Shown in pieces: positions 21,256-32,120 of a stretch of 39,555 nucleotides of DNA. A model generated the notes under the pieces. It was not told the origin of the DNA, did not search any database, and saw only the letters and a program-made list of their open reading frames with translations. The DNA comes from Cristatella mucedo (taxonomy: Eukaryota; Bryozoa; Phylactolaemata; Cristatellidae), in the NCBI GenBank assembly GCA_009760855.2, contig WPIO01000306.1, forward strand, positions 64,001 through 103,555, given 5' to 3'. Both the position numbers and the translations under genes were made by a program. Every line of letters begins with the position of its first letter. Position 1 is the first letter of the stretch.

Positions 21256-22816
21256 TAGCAAATGCTTAGTTTCTATTTAGCACGTATCGTGGTGGACCAG
21301 CTGAACTCATATCTTGAAACTTCAAACCTTGCTAGTAAAATCCAGTCTGACTATAGAGCTTATCATTGACAGAGTCACTATTGCTTAGGGTTTACAACGA
21401 ACTAATTAGCAATGCAGACATAGGTTGAGTGTCTCCACTTGTTTTCCTCGATCTTTCGGCAGCTTTTGATACTATCGATCAGAAAGTTCTCTCGTGTCGC
21501 CTGGGCATCACTGGCACTGCTCTACAGCAGTGCAGGTGCTATCTCAGTGGGAGACTCAAGAGTATTGACATGAATGGACAAACATCATCTGAGGTACGTC
21601 TGAAATACGGGGTACCTCAGGGCTCCGTGCTAGGTCCAGTTCTTTTCACCGTTTATACTCTCCCTCTTGGTAATGCGATTGCCATGCACAATCTAGGCTT
21701 TTGCTTCTATGCGGATGACACTCAGTTGTGACCTTTGCTTTGATACCTCCCAGCCTTCGAGCTCCTTGAATTCTCTAAACTCACATGCTGGATGTTTTGT
21801 TGACATCCACACACGGGTACCAGCAAATTTTTTTAAGCCTAAGCATTGATGAGACTAACTTTCAAGTCATGGGCAAACCCACAATGAGTCAGAAAATGGA
21901 AAGGCTGAAGCTCATAATTGGCTCTGGTAGCATATCTTCAGTGAAATCTGCTCTGTAGGTGTTATGTTCCAAACTGACCCCTCGTTAGACGACCATTTCA
22001 GCTCCACAGTCAAGTCTGCCTACTTGCAGCTATATAAAATTGCTAAATTTCGGGCTTGTTGATATAGGGATACCACGTCTAAGTTGGTCTATGAATTTGT
22101 AACATCCCGTCTTGATTTCTGTAACTCACTGCTCGCTGGCCTTCCACTATGTGCGATCAGGCAATTCCACCTGGTTCAAAACTCTGCAGCTAGGCTTGTC
22201 TGTCGTGAGCGTCCCAGTTGCCACATCACACCACTTCTCGCTGACCTGCACTGGGTCACAGTCAAGAAACGGATTGACTTCAGGGTCTTGTCGCTCACTT
22301 TTAGGTCACTTAATTATTTGGCTCCAGCTTATCTTTCAGATCTATTCCCCCACCAGGCCAAAAATCGATACACCTGCTTCTAGGAATCCAACAGTTTACC
22401 AATACATCGTTAAAACCTAATTTCCTTTGAAGACCGTGCATTTAGTTCGTACGCTCCCAAAGCCTGGAACTCCCTCCTGACTTGCGTATGAACATCCCAG
22501 TACTCGACCACGTTTAAAAAGAACTTACAAACACAATTATTTAGGACAGCATTTAGTGAGTCCCTGTGATTCGTCCTTCGTGTACTTATGTGTGCTGACA
22601 CTGTGCGTTCTGCCACTACCCACATTTGCATGCTGACCCTGTGCATGTCACCCCTAAACATGTTATTCATGTTGTTTATCAAGTATAATATTGCTCACCA
22701 TTCCATTGTGCTTCCCTTCGCAGCAAATGTAAAGCGCCTAGAAAGAGATTGAGTTCTCTGAGAGAGCGCTTTATAAAGTGCAGTAATATTATTAATGATA
22801 TTATTAATAATATTAA
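21256..22816 (+). mobile_element. LINE-B copy with recognisable reverse transcriptase
   Basis: The longest LINE-B copy here, about 1.56 kb and 5'-truncated. It reads VVDQLNSYLE near 21290, then an open frame 21429-21731 with FLDLSAAFDTIDQKVL, the conserved VPQGSVLGPVLFTVYTLPLG and FYADDTQL (YADD at 21708-21719), closed by a TGA just after. These are successive reverse transcriptase blocks of CR1/L2-type LINEs. From 22084 the C-terminal region follows (FCNSLLAGLP, NSAARLVCRE, PLLADLHW, LAPAYLSDLFPHQ). The 3' end contains the stem AAAGCGC (22731-22737) and GCGCTTT (22766-22772) and an ATT-rich tail to about 22816. Stops and shifts (21370, 21435, 21731 and others) make it inactive. Confidence 0.95.
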
Positions 22817-23920
22817 GAACTCAACATTCAGTCATCCTTTTGAATTAATGGCTTGGTTCGCCGTTGGTAATGATCAAGGGCATAAGAATTGAGAGAGGCC
22901 TGGGTGGGTAATTGCTATAGAGGAACCCCAAGTGCTCTTTTGCCTTTTGGCTCTACCATCGATCGCTGCACATGAACTGAATGACCAATCTATAAGAGAT
23001 TTGAACTAAGTACACGAAACGGCCAGTGAGCTGAAAGCCTAGGAACTAGTGAAGAGGGGACCTAGTAGAAGGGCAATGAGGTTGAGTTAAAAGGCGTCTG
23101 CCAGCCAGCCATATGACCTACAGACTAGGGAGGCAACCGTCAAATCGATATGTTGCTGGATCTAGTACCCATTACCATTTGTTAAGTGGTACAATGTGGC
23201 AGCTAGGCTGTTGAAGACAGACAATTATCCTGTTGATTTTCGCTAATTTAGCTGATGTCGTTGGTCAATAACTTTGTCAATTTCATGAAAGAAAAGTTGC
23301 ACGCATGGGAGACTCTTTATTGACTTATTGATTTAAGCCAGGTGGGAGCCACTAGGTGACTGCTTGAAAAGCCTGAATGTGGTTGATTTATTCTGCACTG
23401 AAGAGTGCTAGATCGACCAGCGCCTTCTGTTTCGATTGCAGGAACGTGATTGTTTTCATAAAGATCAGTAAAAAACTGGCATATTATCGTGATCGCTTGC
23501 CACAGCAAGTCACGTTTGCATAAAAATTACCTAATGTTCAACATTTCAAATAGTCTATTTACCCTCGGCGGAACTCTAAAGGTATCTAAGCTCGCTAATG
23601 AAACAGTTCTCGTGCATATAACTTCAGCTATTAAATTCAATTTTGGATTAAGTTTGAGCTTGCAAAAATATACAAAAGAAATTTCTGCTAAATAAATTGT
23701 GTCGTATAATGCAATCAACGGTGCCTCCAACGAACACGCTCTCATTTCTATTTAAAGGTTTGATATCGTAGTAGAAGATAAGTTTCGAAAGTCTAGTCGC
23801 GCTCAGCATGAAAATATACAGCCTTTTAAGTTAAGGGATTTAACTGTGTACTCCTGGGCGTACTCGACGTAAAGGGGTTCACTTAAAACCCTTCTGAAAA
23901 TGTCGCCTACCTTTTTAAAC
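22817..23920. other. No gene or repeat recognised
   Basis: Small frames on both strands (for example 23317-23508 minus, 23489-23695 plus) overlap without any family motif. I saw no LINE, SINE or tandem structure. Confidence 0.4.
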
Positions 23921-24055
23921 AGGTGAGCTTCATTAATAGCAGTTAATATGCTCGTCCCGACCAAGGTCTGGCTGAGGTCGTGGGCTCGAGCCCCTAGGCA
24001 TACGTGAAGCGCCTGAATGGAGATTAAGTTCTCTAAGAGCACTATACACATACAT
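23921..24055 (+). mobile_element. tRNA-derived SINE with LINE-B-like tail, copy 2
   Basis: Aligns with copy 1 at 6749-6890: CTGAGGTCGTGGGCTCGAGC is identical, with the B box at 23983-23993, followed by GTGAAGCGCCTGAAT, GAGATTAAGTTCTCT and an AC/AT-rich end. The A box region is decayed (TAATAGCAGTTAATATGC in place of the copy 1 sequence). The tail stem is damaged on its 3' side. About 80-85 percent identity to copy 1 by eye, so neither copy is very recent. Confidence 0.8.
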
Positions 24056-27036
24056 TCTATATCTATATAATATCTTAATTTAAATGGTCAAGTTGTTAAC
24101 TCTTATCCGAGCCATATAATACGTCGTATTAGCTTTAAATATAACTCGAAAGACAGTCTAGCGGAAAGACTTTCCACTCATTATAAACAAGTTTTGAAAG
24201 TAATCTTGATAAAATAAGCCAACGTGCATAATCCATGCAACTAAGGTACTCGTGTTTTTTACACGCTAGAATCTTCTACTTAGAAACTCCTAAATGCATT
24301 TTCTACTAAAAGCGATGGTCATTACTTTTTAAAGCTACCAATTTACATGCATCTTGATTCCATAATATTTTAGACCGAATGATGTTCACCCACGTTTCTA
24401 TTTTGATCTCACAATGCAACTCACACAGAAGAACTCGAGTTTCCTGCTGAATACGACCGGCCAGCCCAACGTGCATCGTATCTGGTATTTTTTGTCTATA
24501 GTGGGCTACAATGATAAGAATAGAGGCGCAAAGATGCTACTCATTTTAAATATACAATTGTACGGCTCTTGAGTAAAGTAGAAAAGCCCAGCTCGCTAAT
24601 AGCATCCTAATGCTATTTAATATAAAAAAGCCGTCTCAGGTCACCCACCCAACAGCTAATCGAGGAAAGGTAACCTCCCTGTCTATTATCAACCAGCTTA
24701 TTGCTGACAATATTTGTTTGCACAATTGCGATGACCGTCTGGTAATAAAGCCAAAGGATAACCAAGAGAAATTTTGCCTTCTTTGTCATTATGATATACA
24801 TTGTCACCTATAACGACAGAAGGCAGTGGTAGGCATGAGTGGCGCGTCTCTTGGCTAATATATTAACTTCACTCTTTTAAAGCACTGTAGTCCATTCGCT
24901 CATAAACTAACAGCCTCCCTTATGGGTGAAGTCTGACTTTTCTAAGTGCATTACAGCCAACCGTAATGACTCTGACGTATCTTACAATTAGCTGCCTTCC
25001 ATTTGCAAAACTGTTGAAAGGACAGCCCGGCAAAATCAATAGTTATCGGAAACTATAAGTAGATATTATTAAAGGCCAAGGGGCTGCATCAAGCAGTTTA
25101 CAATGACTAAGAAAAGTACATGTATTTTCCAAAAAAGGTCGCTAACACTCTGCACTAAGGTTTACTATGACGTTCTCGCCGCTGGGGAATTAAAATTCTG
25201 AAGCAGCTCGGCAGCACGATAGTCCAGCATTCGATACTTTCAAGTCAAGTTTGTGAGGCATACCTGAAATTTCCACTGGAATTTTCCGAAACCAAAAATT
25301 CCAAGTTTTTCCATTTGGTTAGCAACGTTTCCACACTGTTAAAATGTACAAATGCTCTTCTAACCGCAAAATACATGCATAGAATATCTAAAGTAGCAGT
25401 AGAGAGAAATTGAATTCATTCGTAAGTGACGTCCAGATTCAAAGCTAGATATTTAATCAGCAATTAAAAGAGTTCTGAGCACGTTTGGGAAAATATTGTG
25501 TAACCACGATTTCTCTAAGCATAGTAATTGTTTTCACTATTGAAGAGTTAGTCCTCAACCAAGCACACGGTCACCTTTTTAATCTGTTCAGGTAAACGAA
25601 GGTTAATAGCAAAAGTTGCTGCTGGATTGGCAGAAGTCTGTTTACTATTTCCGCTGGATCTTAGCTAAGGTGTGTTTTCTTAATTGTCAAAAGTGCAATA
25701 TTAGTGGGACCATCAGCAGCTAGAATCCGTAGGCATCGTTTATTCTCTCTTTGCAGGTTCCCATTCAGACCATGATACAATGTCAATGCTATCTAACCAC
25801 AAATATTTATTCGGAAGTTGTACCTGACATCGTTATATCTAGTATCGTGCGTGTTTGTCACAGTTGCCTTGCTCAGACAGACCGTGTGCTAGGCGAGGAT
25901 CGGACGAATGTGTCGTTGCTTTGGTTGCAATAGGTATTCAGTTATGTAAAGCACGTGATCATTTACAGCCCTCTGTTGTTTGAGGAAGTGCCACAATTAT
26001 TCTACTCACAAGCTTCTCCACGAAATCACATCCAGCCGTGAGTATGTAAAGTCACGTTTTGGGAACTCAAGTAACTAACCCAACTCTTGAATGAATGCAA
26101 GATCGATAACCTTAGTAGCAGCTGCTTTATCATTTCTTGCAGTTACCGTAAAAGAGAACACATACAACGAGTCGACTTTTATAGTAATGGGGTTTACGAA
26201 AAATAGCAGCGAAGGAAGCATCGAATATTCAGTGAGCCAGCAAGTCTTCGGCGTGTATTTTGGTAGATAAAATATAAATAACATCAGTAATTAACTTCCG
26301 AAGGTGCATAGGTGAGGGTAGTTTTACTATTTTTTCATGAGCTAGCCATTTTTGATTTCCTTGATGCGACCACCGGCTGCATAGAATTTTTTATTCCTTG
26401 CTGCACCACAATGTCTACATTCGAAGATGCCATAAGTGAAATCATCCTGAAAGTAATCGCCCAGTCAAAGAAGACTCCAGATCCACTGGACCATATACAG
26501 CAGTCGTACTTCTAGGAAGCCTTAATCTGCTGCTGTCTTGTGTAACTAACAATATAAACAAGCCCTTCGCCTCAAGACATGTCAATGAACCTTTCAATAA
26601 GCTAGTAATTTGGCAATATATTGAAATAGTAGCACTTGACCGAGAAAACCCGCAGTTTCCATTGTCTCCCGTTTAACGTTTCAATCAATAAATCAGAATA
26701 ATAAGAACCAGGACGAATAAATGGCAAGCCATCATCTCATATCGAAACATGCTTAGACACGCACATGTACTTACATGACTGTGCTTGGGTGCAGAAAAGG
26801 AAAGTCAAACTTCCACAAGTACACGCTCCTGACTGAGTGCACTCACCCAAGCTCAACCTGCACACATCCACATGTGCGGCAAATCTTGCAAATACTTTGA
26901 TCAAGCTTAATTTGCCACTTGCGATTGGTAATGACAAAGCCAAGGTTCTTGATATATTTTTGCCATCTGATAAACTTTTGTAAACCTCATCGGGATATGT
27001 GATTTATGATTTAGAAGAGGGAAAAACTGCATGTTT
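24056..27036. other. Three-kilobase stretch with nothing recognised
   Basis: Only short frames (about 60-69 codons) with no motif I know, such as 24610-24813 plus, 25751-25933 plus, 26075-26284 minus and 26312-26515 plus. No LINE-A, LINE-B, SINE or tandem structure was seen, which makes it the longest plain segment of the window. Exons of an unknown gene could hide here but I cannot point to one. Confidence 0.4.
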
Positions 27037-27173
27037 ACATCACCTAGCTGAAGGTTGCAGAGACAAGATTAATCATTATACACAGCAAATTAAATTTGTT
27101 TGCGAACATCACCTAACAGTAGGCTGCGGAGAAACGATAAATCATTATACACAAGCAAGTTAAATTAGTTTGC
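27037..27173 (+). repeat. Two-unit tandem duplication, 69 + 68 bp
   Basis: Unit 1 (27037-27105) and unit 2 (27106-27173) share ACATCACCTA at the start, AATCATTATACACA in the middle and TTAAAT followed by GTTTGC at the end, with about 80 percent identity. The function is unknown. Confidence 0.85.
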
Positions 27174-27949
27174 TAGTGCAGTTGTGGTAGAGAATTTCAG
27201 ACGCTGACTAGACGGCAGCTAGGCCACCATGTCAGTCGGAATGCGAAAAGCTGCCTGGCTTTGTTTGTAATGCTCAAACCTCAGACGATGCTAGCATTTT
27301 GAATTGAGAGGAAGGAAGATAAACGGACTACTAGTTGGACGCATTAGTGCAGCTCTCAGGCCAGCAGACTCATTCTAAGGAGAACTCTGCATTACATTTA
27401 TTGAAGTACCAGCATCTCACTTACACAGTTAATCGAAGCCATGTTAGGGCCGTTTTACTGCATATCTTTAAAAAAACGGTTACAAAAGGATGCATCAAAT
27501 TTGGTATTGAGAGGTGAGACTGAGGATCAATACCTCATACTATTTTCACACGTTACATCACCCAAAATCAACAGTCATTCAGCTGAAGCCGGTTAATGTC
27601 TTACTTTGCTAACGGCAAACCTGCTACTAACTACAGCAACGTCAAGAATAAAAATAATGCACAGACCCATTGGTTGCAATGGAACAGAAATAAACGTTAA
27701 GATATATGATAAAATGGATGACGCAGGTCAAACATAGTTATTTCCTGGTATACAAATTTGGAATACTTTCTTCTCCTGGCCAGGACATTGCCACAATATG
27801 GAAGTTGTGGTTGCTAAATGTTAAACTTGAGAATAATTTCAGCATTTTAAAGGCTCCGACTAAAAATTCCTTAAAAGGCTAGCAGAATTTAGTTAAAAGT
27901 TGTTGTAACCACTGCTGTTGTTTGTACTGTTTACATTACCTTAAAGTGC
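27174..27949. other. No gene recognised
   Basis: Short frames only. The right end may include a decayed upstream part of the LINE-A copy that becomes recognisable after about 27950. Confidence 0.35.
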
Positions 27950-28583
27950 ATTCCAAATACTTTGTTCTCACTGACTACTCAAGCAGCAGCCAGTCAGCTA
28001 CTTTGTTAACTGTCTGGGGAACTTTAATGTGGTCCAATGAGTTGATCATGCCATTCACATCGGAGGTCATATCCGAGATCTCGTATATCTTATTACTGAA
28101 ATCTTGTGTGCATTCATGGCCGTCATTTGTAACGTTTCTCTGGAAAAAACGCATACTCAATTCTTCAAATCAGCCATCCCTAGAACAATACTTAAAATGT
28201 CTGGATTACATGCATAGCTTCTTGCAAACTATCTTCCAGAATCCCTTCTCCATTTTTCAATATAGAATTATTGAAGAAATCTTGGTTAAGCACCTATCAG
28301 CATACACTAGAAGCAAGATAATTCCTCTAAAATTTCAATCAAGTTTCATGAGGTAGCAATCCACTGAAACTTCTCTCCTTTGAATTAACAATGGCATCAA
28401 ATGCAGCAACAATGACGAAAATTTCACTGCCCTAGCTCTACTTGATCTATCAGCTGCAATTGACACCTGTCATCACGATGTCTTACTTGAACGATTGAGC
28501 ACAACGATCAATCTTGTAGACGGGGCACTGACGTGTTTAAATCGCACTTGTCTGATCCCATTCGATCCATGTCCTGTTGGGGT
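27950..28583 (+). mobile_element. LINE-A copy, 5' segment (endonuclease and start of RT), interrupted
   Basis: This copy reaches further 5' than the others. Around 28050-28085 one frame reads IHIGGHIRDLVYLIT, a worn version of the THxxGHTLDLVIT stretch of the endonuclease domain in CR1/L2-type ORF2. An open frame 27922-28356 shows PSLEQYLKCLDYMHSFLQ and IIEEILVKHLSAY, matching the region before the RT (usually NYRPISNLPFLSKIIEK..). From 28420 it reads TALALLDLSAAIDTCHHDVL, the RT block seen at 8370 in the other copy. It breaks off at about 28583, where a LINE-B copy has inserted, and resumes at about 29100. Confidence 0.8.
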
Positions 28584-29100
28584 AATACAAACAATGATAA
28601 TTGTAGTAATTTACTTGATAAAGTACCCTCAGGTAACCAAATATCCGTCTAGGTGCTTTAAATTTGTTGCACGAGAAAAGCGATTGAATGGTGAGTAATA
28701 TCATGCTTGATGTACAAAAAGAGTAGCATGGTTAGGGGTAACATACCCAGGGTCAGCATGCAAGTGTGATTAGTGGCACCATGCAAAGTTGCAGCATGCA
28801 TAAGCATATACAAGACGAATCACATGGACCAACTAAATGTTGTCCTATATAGTTGCGTTTTCAATTTCTTTTGAAATGCGGACAAGTCAGGAGTGAGTTA
28901 TAGGCTTTGGGAGCATACGAACTAAATGCACGATCTCCAAAGTATTTGAGCTTTCTACCAGGTAGTGGTAAACTGGTGGATTCTGAAAAGGGGTTTTACG
29001 ATGCTTGTCCTGGTGAGGGAGTAGATCTCAGAGATAGGTTTGAGCCAACAAATAATGTTACCTTAAAGTCAGCACAAGGTTTTGTTTACCAGCCCAGTCA
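28584..29100 (-). mobile_element. LINE-B copy nested in LINE-A, minus strand
   Basis: Read on the minus strand from about 29100: GCTGACTTTAAGG, GGCTCAAACCTATCTCTGAG, TCCACCAGTTTACCAC, GCATTTAGTTCGTATGCTCC, then the 3' untranslated words GGTGCCACTAATCACACTTG and CCCTAACCATGCTAC and the tail with AAAGCACCTAG and ATTATCATT near 28600. This is the LINE-B order of 22310-22800. It interrupts LINE-A between its GTGTGAGGGT and GAGTCCCTGAAG words. LINE-B was therefore active here after this LINE-A copy had arrived. Confidence 0.88.
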
Positions 29101-30195
29101 CTTGAGGAGTCTCTGAAGTGTCTGTTGTCGGTCCGTTGCTGTTCTTAGTTGATACTCATACTCTAAGAAAGGTTATTCAGATCAATGGAATAGGCTTACA
29201 CTTTTCTGCTATTGTATTGCTGGTGTATTTTCCAATTAAATATTTGAAATCTGCTGCAAAAACTGATGGACTTGCAACTGATGATCTACTAAAAGATGCA
29301 GCAACTGATTGCCTTGCCGTCATTCAAGCTTGGATGTCAAAACATTCTTGAAACAAAACGATAACAGAGCTGCTGTCCACATTACATCCTTTGATTGTAG
29401 CTGTATTAGAAGGCCTTGCTCTTCTTCTAATAGGTGATGCTTTTGTACGACCATCACAATGCCCTGAGAATGTAAGCGGCGTCTTTGGCATCTGCCTAAA
29501 TTTGAAAGCTTTGCTAAGAAGACTGCATTCACAGCTAGCCACCAAGTCCAAATTTCATCTACAATTAGGCATAACCTTACATGGTTGCTAGCAAAATATT
29601 TTACTAGCTCCTTAGCACTATCTCGGCTAGCTCATTGCAATACTCTTTTTTATATCTGCCACAAAAGAGCACTAGGTCACTGCAGCGGGCTATGAATATG
29701 GCTGCATGGCTTGTTTACAAGTCCTAGAGTTCTCACCATGTGTTTCCTTCTCTAAAAGAGCTAGGGTGGCTACCAGTTGACCGACGGATACATAGAAAGG
29801 TTCTCATGCTGACCAGCAAGGACTGTTACGGATTGGCTCCTCCGTACCTAGCCTAACTGCTACACCAGCTTCAACCTCATCACTTTCTCCAGTCATGGCT
29901 GGTCAATAAGCTTTCTGTTCAATTGATCAGCTTAAACACCGTTGGCGACAGAAGCTTCAGCTCTGCCGGTCCCAGGCTTTACTTCCACAGATCCTATATA
30001 ACAACTGTTCCTCTCTTGCTCCCGAATGCTGCACATTTTACCAGCTGTATTAAACGGATACTTCCATGCCACTCATTGCCTCAGCTTTCCCGGGTCTGCT
30101 ATGCTTCACATTTGCTCTTTCTTGCGGAAGTTGAAGCCGACTAGTTACGGAATGCGAACCGAAAGCTGCTCTGGTGATTAGTTGTAAAAGAAATA
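29101..30195 (+). mobile_element. LINE-A copy, 3' segment (rest of RT to 3' end)
   Basis: Continues the copy that starts at 27950. It reads VVGPLLFLVDTHTL at 29125, then NGIGLHFSAIVLL where YADD should stand, so the catalytic motif is destroyed by base changes and a shift. It goes on with DCLAVIQAWMSKH at 29305, CRNMAAW.V near 29690, and ends with GDRSFSSAGPRLYF at 29945 and the 3' words GTTACGGAATGCGAACCGAA near 30145. Gaps and stops are frequent. Confidence 0.88.
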
Positions 30196-30324
30196 TTCTC
30201 CTGCATAGAAACCAAATTGGTTAATATTATATAGGGATTGAACTTGATTGCTAGCTGTGGAAGTGGTCTTCTTTGCAACGCTTTCAAATTAAGGCATTAG
30301 TTAATGATGACAGGAATTCTGAGG

Positions 30325-30445
30325 GCATGGTGATGGTCGCATTACAGTATCGCTTTGCAGCAAATGTAAAGCACCTAGAAATAGATTGAGTTTTGTGAGG
30401 GCACTATATCAAGTGCATTATTAATATTATCATTATTTTTATTAT
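30325..30445 (+). mobile_element. LINE-B 3' tail
   Basis: CTTTGCAGCAAATGTAAAGC, ACCTAGAAATAGATTGAG, TTTTGTGAGGGCACTATATC and AAGTGCATTATTAATATTAT form the LINE-B 3' end. Only the tail is present, placed between two LINE-A pieces. Confidence 0.85.
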
Positions 30446-30479
30446 CACCTATTAGAAGAGCAAAGCCGTATAGTACAGC

Positions 30480-30610
30480 TAACTGCTTACAATGACCTGC
30501 CGGCAGCAGTTCAGTTGTCATTCAGTTTCAATGATTTTGCGAGCGAAACCTGCTATGGTTCCCAATTTCTCTTTCTTACGTGAGATGAAGCCTGATGGCA
30601 AAATGATATA
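30480..30610 (+). mobile_element. LINE-A scrap
   Basis: CTGCTATGGTTCCCAATTTC, TCTTTCTTACGTGAGATGAA and GCCTGATGGC match, in order, the LINE-A 3' region at 9515-9560. The part before 30545 is poorly conserved. Confidence 0.6.
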
Positions 30611-31058
30611 GGCACATATTCCTACTGAAATCATCCCTGTACCAACGGCATTAAAACCTGTCCTGTATTAGGAGCCAGTCCTGATTCGATGGTGTGACAG
30701 TTTCAAAGTCAGTGTTCAAATTCCCTCGTTTAGTACTACCTTATTGCTGCCACTTACAATTTAAATGCAATGGTTACTTGGCTTACTGGTTTAGTTACTC
30801 GAGCTCGTAATATAAATTAATCACACGACGATTCAATTTTCACCATCGAAATTAATTGAAATGCCATCTATCCGTTACGAACCCCCAAATAAGGCTGTAA
30901 TACTCGTCACTTGATTTAAAATAAAAAGATGTACTTTTGAATAGCTAATACTGTTTAAAAAATACAGTGCAAAGCCTTGCAAGAACTGGTTTCATAGCTC
31001 ATAATGTACAGGGGTAACTTGGAGATCTGACGACTTGAAGAAGCTACAAGATTTAGAT
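30611..31058. other. No gene recognised
   Basis: AT-rich sequence with no open frames of interest and no repeat match. Confidence 0.4.
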
Positions 31059-31129
31059 GAAAAGGGCTTAAATTAATATCGGAATCTAATTTGCCGATTG
31101 CAGCCCTTTTCGCCAAGCCGTTTTGGCTT
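31059..31129. repeat. Cluster of short hairpins
   Basis: GAAAAGGGCT at 31059-31068 pairs perfectly with AGCCCTTTTC at 31102-31111. Inside the loop ATCGG and CCGAT can add a five-base stem. A second small hairpin follows, AAGCC-GTTTT-GGCTT at 31115-31129. They stand at the left edge of the GC-richer region. Confidence 0.7.
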
Positions 31130-32002
31130 CCAGCTTATGGGCTGATGGCTTCTTTGAAAAATAACAGAGCCGGAACTGTGGCTTTCTGGAGAACTCGGCG
31201 AATATAAGCTGCTCAGTCCTAAACGGACCCGTAGAACTCAACTTTGGAAAATGATGCAAAGTAAAATTTTACCAAAAATGACACACCCCACGAGATCAAA
31301 CGTCCGACTGGTAGAATAACCAGATCATACAAGTGTTAACCCTATCGGCCGGAGCGATGTCCAAATTCTGCCTAATCCGTCCAGCCCATAGTAACCAGCT
31401 GCAAACGGCATTCTAAGGCCTTTCCGTATTTAATTGGCAGAAACTGGTTTACATTGGTATGCTTACATTACATTAGGTATACTCACAAACAGGGAGTGAC
31501 TGTGGTTCGGAAAAGACTGTCATTAGGGATAATGTAACGAGAATTTAATGCAACAAGGTCTGCCGTAACTAAGGAGTCCATTACCATGGCACCTCATGAA
31601 TCCAGAGACAGCTGATCCGGTTACTGAACCAGCCGTAATACTCGGGCGATGGCTGCTAGTGTCCTTCGTTCAGCGGCAAATCAGCGTGGTGACTTGGATT
31701 GAACTGGGGCCTCTTTTACTGGAAGTTAGTCTGAAAATTTTAGTCATTTCTCTTCAAGGAAATTGAGGTGATTTCAAGTTCTCCAGCCGGCTGTAGCTTG
31801 ATTTGACGGCCTGCAGTATGAAACCCATTGTAACACCGAAGGCTCGGCGGAGTAGGCTTGACCTGCCGCTTACCTAGCGGCGTAGCCTTGGGCCTAATGC
31901 CGTTCGGTGCGCACCTACGCGCAATAAGCTGGCCGCCTCGAAACAAGCGTTTCTGGCGCTGACCCAATTACCGTTACTAAAGGGGTTCGTGAGTCCGCGG
32001 CG
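31130..32002. other. Unclassified GC-richer segment
   Basis: Base use changes here: CpG and GC are clearly more frequent than to the left, most of all at 31600-32000. A minus-strand frame 31967-31740 (75 codons, basic, no ATG start) has no family I recognise. If 32003-33359 is an LTR on the minus strand, this would be the start of its internal domain, but I see no primer binding site starting with TGG and no gag, protease or polymerase motif. Confidence 0.35.
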
Positions 32003-32045
32003 TGAATTGAAAAGCGAGACACACAAATTGGGGATTTTACTGAAC

Positions 32046-32051
32046 TTTATT
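32046..32051 (-). promoter_or_regulatory. AATAAA polyadenylation signal
   Basis: AATAAA on the minus strand, followed about 20-30 bases downstream by TTTGTGTGTCTCG, a GT/T-rich element of the kind that completes an animal polyadenylation site. It fits transcription from about 32.93 kb leftwards across the tandem units. Confidence 0.5.
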
Positions 32052-32120
32052 CACCAGCGCACAAAGTCGCTGCTTGTCTAGTTCAGCTTTATCTCCACAC
32101 TCCTCGCACGTTCTGAACAG

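Noticed and set aside
28907-29116. 69-codon plus-strand frame
   Set aside because: It is the antisense of the nested minus-strand LINE-B copy; the same antisense pattern appears at the other LINE-B copies.
31490-31720. Words resembling large-subunit rRNA (GGGAGTGACTGTGG, TAACGAGAATT, GGCAAATCAGCG)
   Set aside because: The words are short, the sequence between them does not align with 28S rRNA, and none of its highly conserved blocks is present. I treat the resemblance as chance.
31967-32002. A tRNA primer binding site next to the candidate LTR
   Set aside because: The minus-strand sequence after CAATTCA does not begin with TGG. Similarity of GGGTTCGTGAGTCC to a tRNA T arm is loose.
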